In this document: piece after piece, positions 33,875-45,767 of the stretch | Layout: every line of letters begins with the position of its first letter | How positions within the stretch are numbered: position 1 is the stretch's first letter | Assembly (NCBI GenBank): GCA_958298945.1 | Contig: OY282607.1 | Coordinates: 75,756,868 to 75,820,867, forward strand | From: Atherix ibis | Taxonomy: Eukaryota; Arthropoda; Insecta; Diptera; Athericidae | Direction of reading: 5' to 3' | Length of the DNA stretch: 64,000 nt | Position numbers and translations under genes: made by a program | Notes under the pieces: generated by a model | The model's database searches: none | What the model saw: only the letters and a program-made list of their open reading frames with translations | Told to the model about the DNA's origin: nothing

Positions 33875-35740
33875 AGTTAACATTTTTATTCAGATTCAGG
33901 AAACTCCCAGTGCATTTCTCAGTATACTGCATTCGCAATGACTTAAATTTCTAAGGACTATTTTGTTCAATTGTCTGAGTAGTTTCCGGTTGTCTACACT
34001 AGTCCTGCTGGGAATTGGGTTTAAAGTATGAATAAGCTTACGAGATTTTTCTTTTGCTGAATAAAGTATGAAATTAATTAAAATATCATAAAACTTTATA
34101 TTTGTTTATAAAGTTAAATTTTGTTCATTTAAGCTTAACTTAATGCATTTGCGATTTTTAGCAATTTACGATTTATTTCTAATTAGTTTTCAAACATTCT
34201 TATTGTTTTTATAAATGTGCATAACTCGTATATAGGAGAAACATTACTTTCGTACTGAAGTTGGAAAAATATACAAAATAATTACCTTTATTTGATTTCA
34301 ATCAATCGAAAAATAATTTGAATTTATTCTTCTTTTATTTTATTTTCAAGTAACTTTTCAGCAATTAATAATAGTCATGCAAAAGCAAACTAAATCAATA
34401 AATTTTAGTACTTCATTTAAGGCAGTAATTCTTTATTTAATGATCCTCTCTATACATAAAATACCATGTTAAGTGGTATTTAATTTCATTAATGGACTTT
34501 ACATTTTATACTATTACAGATTATAAGACTATTAAAAACAGTATTAAATACGATGTGAATAGATTGAAGAAAAATGTGAGTATTTACAGATCATTAAAAG
34601 CCAAGTGTGCAAAATTAGGTATAAGTAAAATTGAAGTAAATGTGCTTTCCAAATATGTAATAGCATTATTTAAAGGGAATTTATAAGTAAATTTCAGGAT
34701 ATTTATTGTTTTCATGAATGAATGGAATTATTTGCTGATTCAGATAATTATTTATTAAAATGTAAATTATTTACAGAATATTTTATAGTCCTTACAAACT
34801 GAGGCCTTTCTACATACTTAGGGGAAAATATTTAAATTAATTTTATCATTCCATAATGCAAATATAATATTCCATAAAATCGAAATTATACGTTTTACAA
34901 TGGGTCTAGAAGGAAATGGTCAACATTTATATGAATTATTTGTTGAATAAGTACATCAAATATTATTCCTATTTGCAAGTATTAACTCAAAAAGATTATT
35001 TATTTAATTATTGTGAATATATGAAAACTAAAGCAGATTTGGCATTATCAAAATCTGATTGGTAAATAACCATTCCATAAGTCATTCGATTTTGGAGTAT
35101 TATGTGAGTATCAAAGCAGTAAGAAAAGACCTTTTATTTTTGTAAAATATTTTTATACAGCTTTGATACTAAACATTCTAATTTCTGCAGAATTTTTATA
35201 TTTTAACGAAAGGAAAAACATTAGCATTAACGATTGATCAAAGGCTAATATAGAAGCAAACTAAATTTTATTCACTCCCAAAACAATCAGTAATTTTTAC
35301 AAAATAAAAATGATAATAAGAATTTTTTTATATCTAGAATATTTTAATATATCCTTTATTTAATAATATCTTCATTGAAAATGTATCTTTAATAGTAAAT
35401 AACTAACTTTCATCTGGCTTACAATAACTGGATTGGCCCCTTAAGTTTTAGTTAGAATTTTAACGGCCATGAAATCTGTTAATTAGTGGATTAATTTTCT
35501 TATATGGAATCTATTAATTAGTATTATTTATACTATAATTGCGAGGCATGCAGTTTCAATTGTGTTTTATGTAGAATGTTATCATAAATAAATTAAAGAA
35601 GCTAATAAATTAGCTAGAAATATTAAGATAGTAGTTTTTTGATTCTCTAAAATTATTGATTTTACTATCAAAACTGAGCTTTTTGTACATTAGTTTCATC
35701 GACTATATTATTTAATACATATTTAAGTATGAAAATAAAG
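33875..35740. other. AT-rich non-coding DNA
   Basis: The 64-codon frame at 34492-34686 shows no domain or promoter and is not called. Otherwise A/T runs. Confidence 0.5.
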
Positions 35741-35744
35741 TTTC

Positions 35745-35892
35745 TAATTATCATTATTCTTAAATTAATAATTTATATAAATTAATTATATAAATAATTA
35801 ATTTAAGAATAATGATAATTAATAAGAAGTCGACAAACGTTCCTGTCAACTTCTTATTAATTATCATTATTCTTAAATTAATAATTTATATA
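35745..35892. repeat. Three-arm nested inverted repeat
   Basis: The same AT-rich unit occurs three times in forward, reverse, forward order. Arm 1 (35745-35780) pairs with 35786-35821 (36 bp, one mismatch, 5-base loop). A longer middle arm (35787-35835) pairs with 35844-35892 (49 bp, two mismatches, 8-base loop aacgttcc). The middle arm can pair with either side, so two exclusive hairpins are possible. Confidence 0.85.
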
Positions 35893-36116
35893 ATTAATTT
35901 CTCTTATATTTATATATACGTGTATATATAGATATTATTAATGATATTATAGAATTATTTAATATACACACGTCCTTTATTATCTCATCTAATAATTTAA
36001 TAGTTTTATTTAATCAATAATTATTTAGGCAATTCTATTTGTATTTTCAACTAATTCGCCATGTTAGTATAGTAAAGAATTAAATAAGCAAATATAAAAA
36101 ATTATTTTAAGAAATA

Positions 36117-37378
36117 CGTGGGTTATTCAACAAGTACTTAGCCTCACCGCCCGATGGAACTACTGTCACAAAAAACGTGTAGTACATTCTTTTAATAGCC
36201 TACTGCCAAAGTTTCAGTCAATTCCCTTCATTAGTTTTGTTTTGAGAGCCTTTGAAAGCGAGCGTGTCGGTCGGTTGCACAAAAATGGAAAAAGAACAAT
36301 ATCGTACGGTGATTAGATTCTTGTTTTTGGAAGGGAAAACGCGCAGCAAAATCAAAGATCGCTTGGATGCTGTGTATGGTGACTCTTCTCCTTCGATGGC
36401 GACCGTCAAGAATTGGTTCAACGAGCTTGTTCGTGGCCGCACGTCGGTTTTTGATGAGCCACGCCCAGATGCACCGAAAACGGCTGCTACGGAGGAAAAC
36501 ATTAAAAAAGTCCATGATCTCGTGTTGGCAGACCGTCGATTGAAGGTTCACGAGATAGCTGAAACTGTGGGCATCGCAGTAGGAACGATGCATCATATTC
36601 TACACGAAGAACTGGGCATGAGAAAGCTCTCGGCGCGATGGGTGCCGCGTTTGCTCACACCGCAAAACAAGCGCAACCGTGAGACCACATCGGCGACGTG
36701 TTTGGCGCTGTTTCAGCGCAATCCAGCGGAGTTCTTGCGTTGTTTCGTGACCATCGACGAAACATGGATTCACTGGTACACACCAGAGACCAAGGAACAG
36801 TCGAAACAGTGGACTTTACCCGGCGAACGTGCTCCGAAGAATGCAAAGACTGTTCGATCGGCCGGAAAGGTGATGGCCACCGTTTTCTGGGATTCACAAG
36901 GTGTGATCCACATCGATTACCTCGGGAAGGGTAAAACAATCACAGGGCGCTACTATGCTGACTTATTGGGCCGATTTGCCGTCGAATTGAAGAAAAAGCG
37001 CCCCGCTGTTCCACCACGACAACGCGCCGGCTCACACCTCCACCGTCTCCATGGCCAAATTGGTCGAATTGCCCTACGAATTGCTGCCCCATCCACCATA
37101 CTCTCCAGATTTGGCTCCCTGTGACTACTTTTTGTTTCCAAACCTGAAAAAATCACTCGCCGGGAATAGATTTGGGTCGAATGAGGAGGTCATCATTGCC
37201 ACGGAGGCCTATTTTGCTTCTCTCGAGAAAATGTATTTTTTGGACGGGTTAAAAAAGTTAGAGCATCGCTGGGCCAAGTGTATCGAGCTTGAAGGAGATT
37301 ATGTGGAAAAATAAATTGCCACCTTTCCAAAAATTTCGTTTTTCTTTTGTAGGCTAAGTACTTGTTGAATGACCCTCG
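36117..37378 (+). mobile_element. Mariner, irritans-like, one disabling deletion
   Basis: A 1262-bp element is flanked by TA (36115-36116 and 37379-37380). Inverted repeats of 28 bp, starting cg(t/a)gggt(t/c)attcaacaag, differ at two positions. The coding strand is plus. The gene and its ends are otherwise well kept, and its base composition is much richer in GC than the flanks, pointing to recent arrival from outside the local sequence. Confidence 0.92.
36285..37314 (+). pseudogene. Mariner transposase, single frameshifting deletion
   Basis: ATG 36285 opens M-E-K-E-Q-Y-R-T-V-I-R. The helix-turn-helix region, the linker A-R-W-V-P-R-L-L-T and the first catalytic site T-I-D-E-T-W-I-H are intact, and the frame is clean for about 240 codons. 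Near 37008, after K-K-K-R-P, about 20 bases are missing (seven codons less one base, inferred from the neighbouring family member at 14144), which shifts the frame. Read in the new frame, F-H-H-D-N-A and A-P-C-D-Y-F-L-F follow with 34 residues between the two Asp residues, and the gene ends G-D-Y-V-E-K with TAA at 37312-37314. Without the deletion all three catalytic residues would be present. The initiator Met could lie 11 codons further up at 36252. Confidence 0.9.
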
Positions 37379-37384
37379 TATCAA

Positions 37385-39580
37385 CAATAAAAAATTAAAT
37401 CTGCAAAAGGTTCTTTTAAAGAAAAATTTAAAAGATTATAGAAAAATCTTTTTTTAATCCGCGTTTTGTTTAGTTTTATTTAAAACGTCTTTTCTTTCAA
37501 CATTTTTGGCTTTATTGTTAATAGATGAGAATTCTTTCCATTATTTAATAAATTTTAGTTTATTTATTCTATATAAAAACCTAAAAGAGAGAAAAATTAA
37601 GTTACCAAAAGAAGAATTTTAAATTCATGAATTCGTTAGCACGCACATACCATATGCTCTATTTGATAATACCATATACTATTTAGACTTTAACGCACTC
37701 TGCTCCAAAATGGATTATATTAATTTTATTTGCAGAAAAAGGATAAGCATGGAATCTGTTCCCTTTAGTTAAATATAAGGCTTTTGAAAATTTTATTTAT
37801 TTATTTTTATAGAATGTTTTTCTTTCCTATTTTCGTTAGGAAATTTATTTCTTCGGTTGCATTATATTAAAAATATAGACGAGCATAAAGCTGTTTACAT
37901 AATATGGGCATATGTGGCTTTAAGGCAATTTGCCTTGTACTTGCTAAATCCACTTTTGGTATTTGTGCTACATTAACAAGGATAAGGCAAATTTCAAGCC
38001 AACATGTTTTCGCGTTAATGTGTTGGATTTGATTTAAAATTGGTAGTTTCACTTCACTTTACACAAACTGCTTATCCGTTTTTCACTTATTCTGAGAATG
38101 TCTTCAGCATAAATAAATTTTATTCACAATATTTTATACAAATTAATTCAAATCTATAGAAAAAAAAATATTTCATTTTTAAATGAATCATTTCTATTCT
38201 CATTATTCTCAAAATGGGATAATCCTTCTTAAGCAAAAAAAAATTTAATAAACGTAAATATTATTGCTATTGAAAAATATAAATTCATGAAGGTAAACTG
38301 GATTTTAATACTAAATACAATAATATTTTACAGTCTTTGTTTGTTAAGATATAAAAATCATCTGAACAGTTTTGGCAGCACAAAATTTCTATAGTCCAAT
38401 AGTTGTTCGATAACCGTAATATCGATTATAAGGTACTGTGATATTTGAGCAACGTTCGATTCCTAATTACAAGCCAACATTTTTGATTTTTCAATATAAT
38501 CCATTTCAAAATTACATAAAAATAGTTACAAAATTTTCAGCAATTGTTCTATTATATTTAATTTTTAGTTTAGCAAATAAAATATATATTATTGCTATTT
38601 GTTAAAGAATAAAATTTAAAGTAATAAACTAAAAGTTATGTTTGTTCACTTGCTGGTTAAATAGACTTTTAAGAGGTGATTAGTTTATTTTATGTGATTG
38701 AAATAAGGAAGTGTAATTGGCAGGAATCTAATTAGAAGAGAAATTTTGGGTAAGGTTATCTTTCATTAATAGAATGAAAGTCAATTAATTGAATGCAACA
38801 GTATGGACGAATGGGAAGAGAATTGTTTTCGAAATTAAGATTATGTGGAAGAACAAAATGTCCTACTCGAACAAACTGTCCTACTGTATAGTCAGTATTT
38901 CTACGAATGGCTAAATGCGTTATTTTCCATTTTGGTAGCGGGCGCCGCAGGTTAGCAACTGCTTTAAGAATCGACCTACAGAGTCATTTGAGCGTCCCAT
39001 TTCTTACCTAAAATATCAAAAGTTAACTTAGTAGATTTTTGCTATTTTAAATTTTCAATGAAAAAAAAATATCAACAAAATTCTTTTTTAACAATTTTAT
39101 ATATGTCATGTTCCTCGTGATCCTTATTATTTTTTCCTTTTAAAACTTATCTCCTTTATGTAAGCACAAAACAGCAATAGTTTCACTATTTCTATTAAAT
39201 CAACTTATATCATTTTTAACTTAGCATCTTTAATAATAAAAGTAAAATAAAAATATAGATCCTTATTAATTTGAATATTAAGGAAACATCATAAAAAAAA
39301 ACTATTTTATATAAACCAAAAAAAAAAAATATATATAATTTAATATTTAGAAGAAGAAACAACACAAACAAAATACTATAAAAATACTATTTTATTCAAA
39401 ACTCTCTTGGATTGCGCTTGTCTGCTGTTACTAAATAAAATTTTCATTTATATTTTTCCAGTAAGGCTGGGATTTTTTAATCTGCCAAATTCCACATGGG
39501 AATTTTCGCATAAATAAGTATAGAATTGCCAAAGAAAAAAAAAATTTCAATTTTTTCCAAGCTTTTTCTGCATGTGCGTA
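37385..39580. other. AT-rich non-coding DNA
   Basis: A minus-strand frame of 61 codons (37867-38052) and a slightly GC-richer patch (38770-39010) have no recognisable product and are not called. Confidence 0.45.
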
Positions 39581-39583
39581 TTA

Positions 39584-40877
39584 CGTGGGCTACTATATAT
39601 ATTTCTGGCCTAATAATGAAAATGCGAATATTTATCAACGAAAAAGGTTTTATTGTTTTTCAAAATATTCTCCATCAAGATTTATACACTTTTGCATGCG
39701 CTCAAACCAATTTTCGAAGCACTTTTTCCACTCCGATTGAGACACCTCCAAAACATGGTTTTTGAATGCTTCAACAGCATCTTCTGGCGACGAAAATCGT
39801 TGACCACGCATTTTTTTCTTGATGTGTGGGAATAAAAAGAAGTCATTGGGTGCCAAGTCAGGGCTGTACGGAGGATGACCCATCAATTCGACGTTTTGTC
39901 CGGTCAAAAAGGCGCTGGTTTGAGCCGATGTGTGAGAGCTCGCATTGTCATGGTGCACAATGATTCGACTTCTCTTGTTCGTTTTTCGAATTTCTCCGAA
40001 GACTTCAGGCAAACAAATGGTGGTGTACCACTCAGAATTGACCGTCCTACGTTGCACAAGCGGAACAGTCGCCACATGACCAGTTTTGCCAAAGAAACAA
40101 GCGACCATTTGCTTCGAAGTGCTTCTTCCACGAACAACTTTCGTTGGATTTGACTCGTCTTGGAAGACCCACACGGTCGATTGCTGTTTTGTTTCGGGCT
40201 CATACGCATAGATCCATGATTCGTCACCTGTGACGATCTTATAAACGTCTTTTGAAGCACCGCGATCGTATTTTTTCAGCATTTCTTTACACCAATCCAC
40301 ACGAGCCTTTTTTTGAGCGATTGTCAAATTGTGCGGGATCCAACGAGAACAAACCTTTTTTACGGCCAGGTGTTCATGCAATATCGAATGTATGCTGGTG
40401 GGAGAAATGCCTAGGCATGCCTCTATCTCACGGTATGTCACATGACGGTCTTGCATTATCAGTTCACGTACGGCATCGATGTTTTCTGGAACAACGGCTG
40501 TTTTTGGACGACCTTCACGGAATTCGTCTTTGAGCGAGCGTCGGCCACGATTGAATTCGTTGTACCAGTTTTTCACAGTGCTATAGGATGGTGCTTCATA
40601 GCCATACAAAGATTTAAGTTCATCGATGCACTCTTGTCGTGATAATCCACGTCGAAAGTTGTGAAAAATGATCGCACGAAAATGTTCACGAGTTAATTCC
40701 ATTTTTTTGCCAAATTGATTTTTTCAAGTCACTGTAAACAACACAAATGATAGTCGTACGTCAGAACGTTCTGAGTACGTTTATGCTAAAAAATGTCAAA
40801 CTTTCCAATGGAAATGTCAGATCGCACCTGGCAACACTTAGTGTTGCCTAGGCCAGAAATATATATAGTAGCCTACG
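39584..40877 (-). mobile_element. Complete mariner with intact transposase
   Basis: A 1294-bp element is flanked by TA (39582-39583 and 40878-40879). The inverted repeats are 28 bp with one mismatch. They begin cgt(g/a)ggctactatata and end ttctggcct, and belong to a different lineage from the other mariners here. The transposase gene is complete. A small palindrome (gcaacact, one base, agtgttgc) lies inside one end at 40831-40847. Everything needed for transposition appears present, so the element may be active or only recently silenced. Confidence 0.95.
39650..40702 (-). CDS. Mariner transposase, intact, 350 aa
   Basis: A DDE (D,D34D) transposase that cuts the element out of DNA and inserts it at TA. 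The frame is uninterrupted from M-E-L-T-R-E-H-F to E-Y-F-E-K-Q. The N-terminal part has two helix-turn-helix motifs (C-I-D-E-L-K and V-T-Y-R-E-I-E-A-C-L-G-I), joined by G-R-P-K-T-A, and is followed by the linker S-R-W-I-P-H-N-L-T. The catalytic Asp residues sit in V-T-G-D-E-S-W-I-Y, H-H-D-N-A-S-S-H and A-P-N-D-F-F-L-F, with 34 residues between the last two. The length matches the family (about 345-350 aa). The ATG lies about 175 bp inside the right end, leaving room for the promoter-like leader seen in mariners. Composition is balanced and GC-richer than the neighbourhood. The exact subfamily is not assigned. Confidence 0.95.
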   Translation of the reverse strand: MELTREHFRAIIFHNFRRGLSRQECIDELKSLYGYEAPSYSTVKNWYNEFNRGRRSLKDEFREGRPKTAVVPENIDAVRELIMQDRHVTYREIEACLGISPTSIHSILHEHLAVKKVCSRWIPHNLTIAQKKARVDWCKEMLKKYDRGASKDVYKIVTGDESWIYAYEPETKQQSTVWVFQDESNPTKVVRGRSTSKQMVACFFGKTGHVATVPLVQRRTVNSEWYTTICLPEVFGEIRKTNKRSRIIVHHDNASSHTSAQTSAFLTGQNVELMGHPPYSPDLAPNDFFLFPHIKKKMRGQRFSSPEDAVEAFKNHVLEVSQSEWKKCFENWFERMQKCINLDGEYFEKQ

Positions 40878-40879
40878 TA

Positions 40880-43800
40880 TTTATTAAAGTGAGTTGGTAA
40901 TGTATAAAAGAAATTTAAAATTAAAGCGTAGGTGTTGTTATTATATGAATCTTGCAAAAATAAGAAAAATAAATTTTATAATTTTTTCTTGTTATTATTA
41001 TTTATTTATGATAAAAATATTAGAATTTATTTTGAGGTAATTTTCTGAACAAATACTTTCTCATATTTGACATTTAAATATGTATATGATATTATATTAT
41101 GTTTTGTCAAAGCAACGTTATAAAAGATAGATAAACAAATTTTAATAGTAGGTATTTCTTTCTGTGATTTTGTAAATAACGAATTCATACACTTTTGTAC
41201 AGGGTCAATTTTAGAAATAATTGTTCTGAAATGTAAATTCATTGCGCCACGTCAGCTCATGATTCGGACTCAGAACTGTTTCGTAGTATACACAATCGCG
41301 TTCAGAAGATATTTTTCACTGGATAATGTGGTGGATTTTTTTAAACTAATTAATATTTCTGTTCTCAAATTATTTTGTTTATTTTTTCACTGCTTTAGCG
41401 TTCCTTTAATCAGTCGAGTGGAAACTGCGCTCCAAACAGTGCCATGGGCAGGGTATTGGGTCTTTATTCCAAAAAAAACATTTAAATTTTCCAAAAAAGC
41501 TCTCCAAAAATATAATCATTTTATTTATTAAATTTAAGAAAAATAATTTTTACATTAAAGAAAACTATTTTTGTGGACAAACCGTCATTTTTCAACAGTT
41601 ATAAATATATTAAGTTTTCTAGCCATAGTTTTAATTTACAATAAGCTTTATTAAACTTAATATCATAAACCTTGCATATAGAAATTCTATATTTTACTTG
41701 AGATTATAGCGATATTTAATTTTTTGTGTACGGTTAAGTATGTACAATATTCAATTTTTAATAAAAAATCTTATAAATCATACGTCACTTTACAAATTAT
41801 GGACATATTGTAAAACTAAAGAAACAAAAAGATCAGTCGAATTTATACATTGCTACAAATAGTATTTAACTTTAATAAATAGAAAAAATATAGTATTACT
41901 TATAGAACTTATACAATAAAGTTTATTGAACAGATATTATCATAGTCTATCAAAAATATTACAACTCGACAAACGTACATGCATTATAATATTTTTATAA
42001 TTATATAAATGCTTTCCTAATAAATAATTTATAAATTTTATAGTTTATGAAAAACTTTCTGTTCTGATTTTCCTGTTACATATAGTAAAATAAAAAAAAA
42101 AATAGAATTTTTTCTTAATTGTCATAATATAAATTAATCGTTTACTATTAGAAATATTTTTTTTTTTTACTTAAAATTATCTCACATATACGGTTCAGTT
42201 GCTAAAGTACTATAAGTTCTCTATACAAAACGTTAAGGTTCTGATTATGTATACTGAAGATATATAGTCTTAAGGTCCTCTTTAGGTTAAATATTGTAAA
42301 GTTTTTCTATATATAAAATTAAAAATTGTATTAAAAGTAAATTATTATTTAAAAAATAAATAAATATCAATATTAAGTGAAAAACGATTAACTAATTCTG
42401 TTCATGACATTTGTCTCAGATTATTTTTTCACTTGATTTAACTTCAAATCTTTAGAAGTAAAGTTTAATAATTAAACTTATGATTTGCTGTGTAATATTT
42501 AATTTCATATTTGCCATATAGTTAAGAATATATATATTTTCTTTTGTATGATATAGTTTCTTTTTATAAAAGACTGAAACTAAATGAAAAGTTTTCTTAT
42601 TTGAGATGAAAATTGAATCCTTACGTAAAATAAATTTATTCCGGATGAAGTGGAAATAATGTTGCCGCCAACTTTTTATAAAATATTAATACAATAAATC
42701 CTATTTTCTTCCATTCACATTTTACAATTTACACAAAACATATTTAAGTTTTCCTGGATATTATAACTGTAGATGGTTTCTTCTTGTATGTGTAGTTTCT
42801 ATAATTACTAAATTTTCATTCTGTATCTTTAAGTGGTAATTTTAACTTTTATATTTCAAGGTCCTACAGTAGAAAGTATTTGAACTATTTTAATTATGGT
42901 TCTTGTAATAAAAATAATTTATAAAAATTTTTTGAAATTTATTTAGAGGAAACATTTTTATAATTTTAAATATATTTTAGAAACTACGAATTGTCATGTA
43001 AATAGTATATACTTTTGCCTTTAATATTTTGAAAAGATCTAAAGGAATAAATATTCATATTTGTGCAAACATAAATGTAAATTTAACATTTTGGATTATT
43101 AATATGTTGCATTTGTTGAAAATATTTATTTTAATAATTTTTTTTCGCAAAGAAATTCTTATTTAATTATTTTAAATATTACGAGTAGCTATTAAGAGAA
43201 AGAATATAACAATTAATAATTAGCTGTAAAATTTTATATAAAATTATTTTTGATATTGTTTTATAAAAAGTGATTAAGGAATAATTAATATTTTTTCTAA
43301 AATTTGTTAACAATTTTAGAAATATATACATATAAATAAAATAAAAAATAAAGTAAGGTATTTAGCTAGAGCTTTCCAAAATTAGGCCAATATTTTCTCT
43401 TAAAAAAATTAATTCTCGAAACTCACACATTTTATTATTTTTCTTAACACTGAATATCTAAATATTTATTAATTTTGATTATACCATCAGGTTAAATTCA
43501 TTTACAATCATGATCATTCAATGGATCTAAATTTTACTGCCAAAATAATAATTTTTTTCTAAATAATTTATTTCTTAAAAATTCACAATAAACAATATTA
43601 TAACTTCCACAAGTTACTTACTTAATTAATTCTGGAGAAGTTTGTTTAAAACCAATATTTCGAAAGTATTTTTATTTAAAAATATTGATTGTACAGGTGT
43701 TTAAAATATTTTCCTATTAAAATGCAAGAAAATTTTTTTTTCAAATTTTCTAGGACTAAATATATTTTAATTTTTTTTTTAATATATTGAGTGTTTTGAA

Positions 43801-44800
43801 TTATGAGGCTAACATTAAAAATCTATATGTTCAGAAAAATACACACTAATCGTATTTTAGGGTTTCTTGGGGGGTTTTTAAAAAAAAATTGGTTATATAT
43901 GTAAACTGCATCATGATTAGATGAGTATAAAAAAATGTTTTTATTTTAAGACCTATTTTATGATTCATCTTAGAAAAAATTGGCATGAGATAAGACGAGT
44001 GCCGATATTTCATATAATAAAAATCTTTAAAAAAAAAACTCAAATAATATGATAGTTATAAATTTTTTTTGTTGAAAACTAAAAAAGATTTTTTTATACA
44101 ATAAATATTTATAAAAAAATTTAAGAAACCAAATTTCTTTAATCATTTATTATAGAATAATACAGAAAAGCTCCAAATTACAATTGAAAAGAAAATTTAA
44201 TTAATTAGTATCAAAGTGAATTTATTGGTGAATAAGAACCACAAATCCCCTTCGAAGTGGTATAATTAGAACAAGTGAACACTGATTGGAAATGAATGAG
44301 CATTAACAGAATCAATGAGACGAACGGTAGAGAATAATAAATAGTGTGGAGACCAATGGAAAAATTGTTCAACTTTCACTTCTATCTTGAGTACGAGAGT
44401 ATTTTTCAATACTATTGTTGAACTGCCACTACCGAATAGTATTAGAAAATAGCATATATATACTATCCTGCTTATAAGATGGAGTGAATTATTTAGTTTA
44501 GCGAACCTTACCATAAATTAGCTTTCGAAGGGCAAGAATAGAACATTCTTTGCACCATCTTAAAAAACCATTTACTCATTTTATTATTATCCTTCCTATT
44601 TCTTTATTGATAAAAGTGCCCCATGTAATGAGGGCGTAGAATTTGGATTTAATCTTTGCCTTTTTATGGCTATTTTTCATATTTATCAAGAATATCTAAC
44701 ACTATAAAATAATTTGCTCCTACTAAGTACTTAGCGGCATATTGGTGGGACGGGATTAGTATAGCCTGCGATTTTTGGTGTTTAAGGCTATCAGAGGTTT
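40880..44800. other. AT-rich non-coding DNA
   Basis: A 90-codon frame (41259-41531) in a mildly GC-richer patch has no domain or splice context. The rest is A/T runs. A TACGAGTA octamer lies at 43180-43187. Confidence 0.5.
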
Positions 44801-44865
44801 CTGAAAATTCAATTATCCAAATCGGGATTGGGTTTTTGCTTCAATGAACAACAACTGTTGCACAC

Positions 44866-44990
44866 AACAAGAAAGATTATTCAATTCTAATTGATGAGTC
44901 GACAAGTTCAACCAATAAGAAAAACTGTTGACCTTTCTCGATTTTTCGTTTTGTGGAAAGCACTATACTTGTATGTATAGTAAGCATGAG
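44866..44990 (+). pseudogene. hAT-type transposase fragment
   Basis: The frame reads N-K-K-D-Y-S-I-L-I-D-E-S-T-S-S-T-N-K-K-N-C then a stop. I-D-E-S-T is the signature of the first catalytic Asp segment of hAT transposases and their domesticated zinc-finger relatives. The neighbouring residues (Y-S-x-x-I-D-E-S-T-x-x-x-N-K-K) fit that family. No BED finger, dimerisation domain or terminal repeat was found nearby. Confidence 0.45.
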
Positions 44991-44999
44991 AACATCCGA

Positions 45000-45760
45000 A
45001 AAAGCTTTTGTTCGAATATCAATGTGTGTATTTGTAAAAATGTATTTATAAAATATGTAATATTAACACCGCCTACTAGTGAGAAATTTACTTCGAAAGA
45101 GCCAAGAAATTTTGCTTGGATCATTAAAACTTAAATCACATACAGAATAAGTGCCAATATATTGCCGATGATATCGTCGTTATGTACTATTTAATAGGTT
45201 GGAAAGAAATCTCTGTCAACATCATCTGATGTCAACCAGCCAATATGGTTGTTTCCACAATATATATGGGGATAAAAGTAATTTTTTGGTGGTATTTTTA
45301 TCATTGGCTTCAGCGCCATCCAGTAACTATTTTATGCACATAATTTAATCTTTGCTCAGCTCAGATATAAGCCAATAGATCCGCCTAAATATTTATATGC
45401 ATTAAATAAAAGTTTTATATAAGACTACATTACTCTGTAATATACTGTACAGAAATTTAATGCATAATATTCGAGTTAATAATATACCTTCGTATTTATA
45501 AATAAATAAACTGAAATGGAAAGTCTCATACTATTGACTAAAATAATATCCATTTTATTGGATTCTAAATCATCAAACGATTGGAATCGAATTCTCATGT
45601 TTAGACGTGCATTGACATCAAATATTTCAGAATTAATTAATTTTTTTTAATTTCTACTATTATTTTTTTTAAATGTTGAAGGAATTTATTATTACAAAAA
45701 ATAAAATGCTAATTATTCTATTGATGAATTTTTATCTTATAACCATTTGACAAAAATTTT
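45000..45760. other. Mixed non-coding DNA
   Basis: 45000-45340 is GC-richer and may be further hAT remnant or intron debris. The rest is AT-rich. No coding call is supported. Confidence 0.4.
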
Positions 45761-45767
45761 GCATATA

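Noticed and set aside
34492..34686. 64-codon plus-strand frame
   Set aside because: Lys/Ile-rich as expected by chance in this DNA; no promoter seen.
23431..35892. CRISPR array or bacterial repeat
   Set aside because: The inverted repeats are single hairpins without regularly spaced direct repeats, and the DNA is clearly eukaryotic.
36231..36596. 121-codon minus-strand frame
   Set aside because: It is the antisense shadow of the transposase at 36285 and has no family features.
37867..38052. 61-codon minus-strand frame of mixed composition
   Set aside because: Looks somewhat protein-like but has no family, promoter or splice support.
39875..40153. Plus-strand frames over 39875-40642
   Set aside because: Antisense of the intact mariner transposase.
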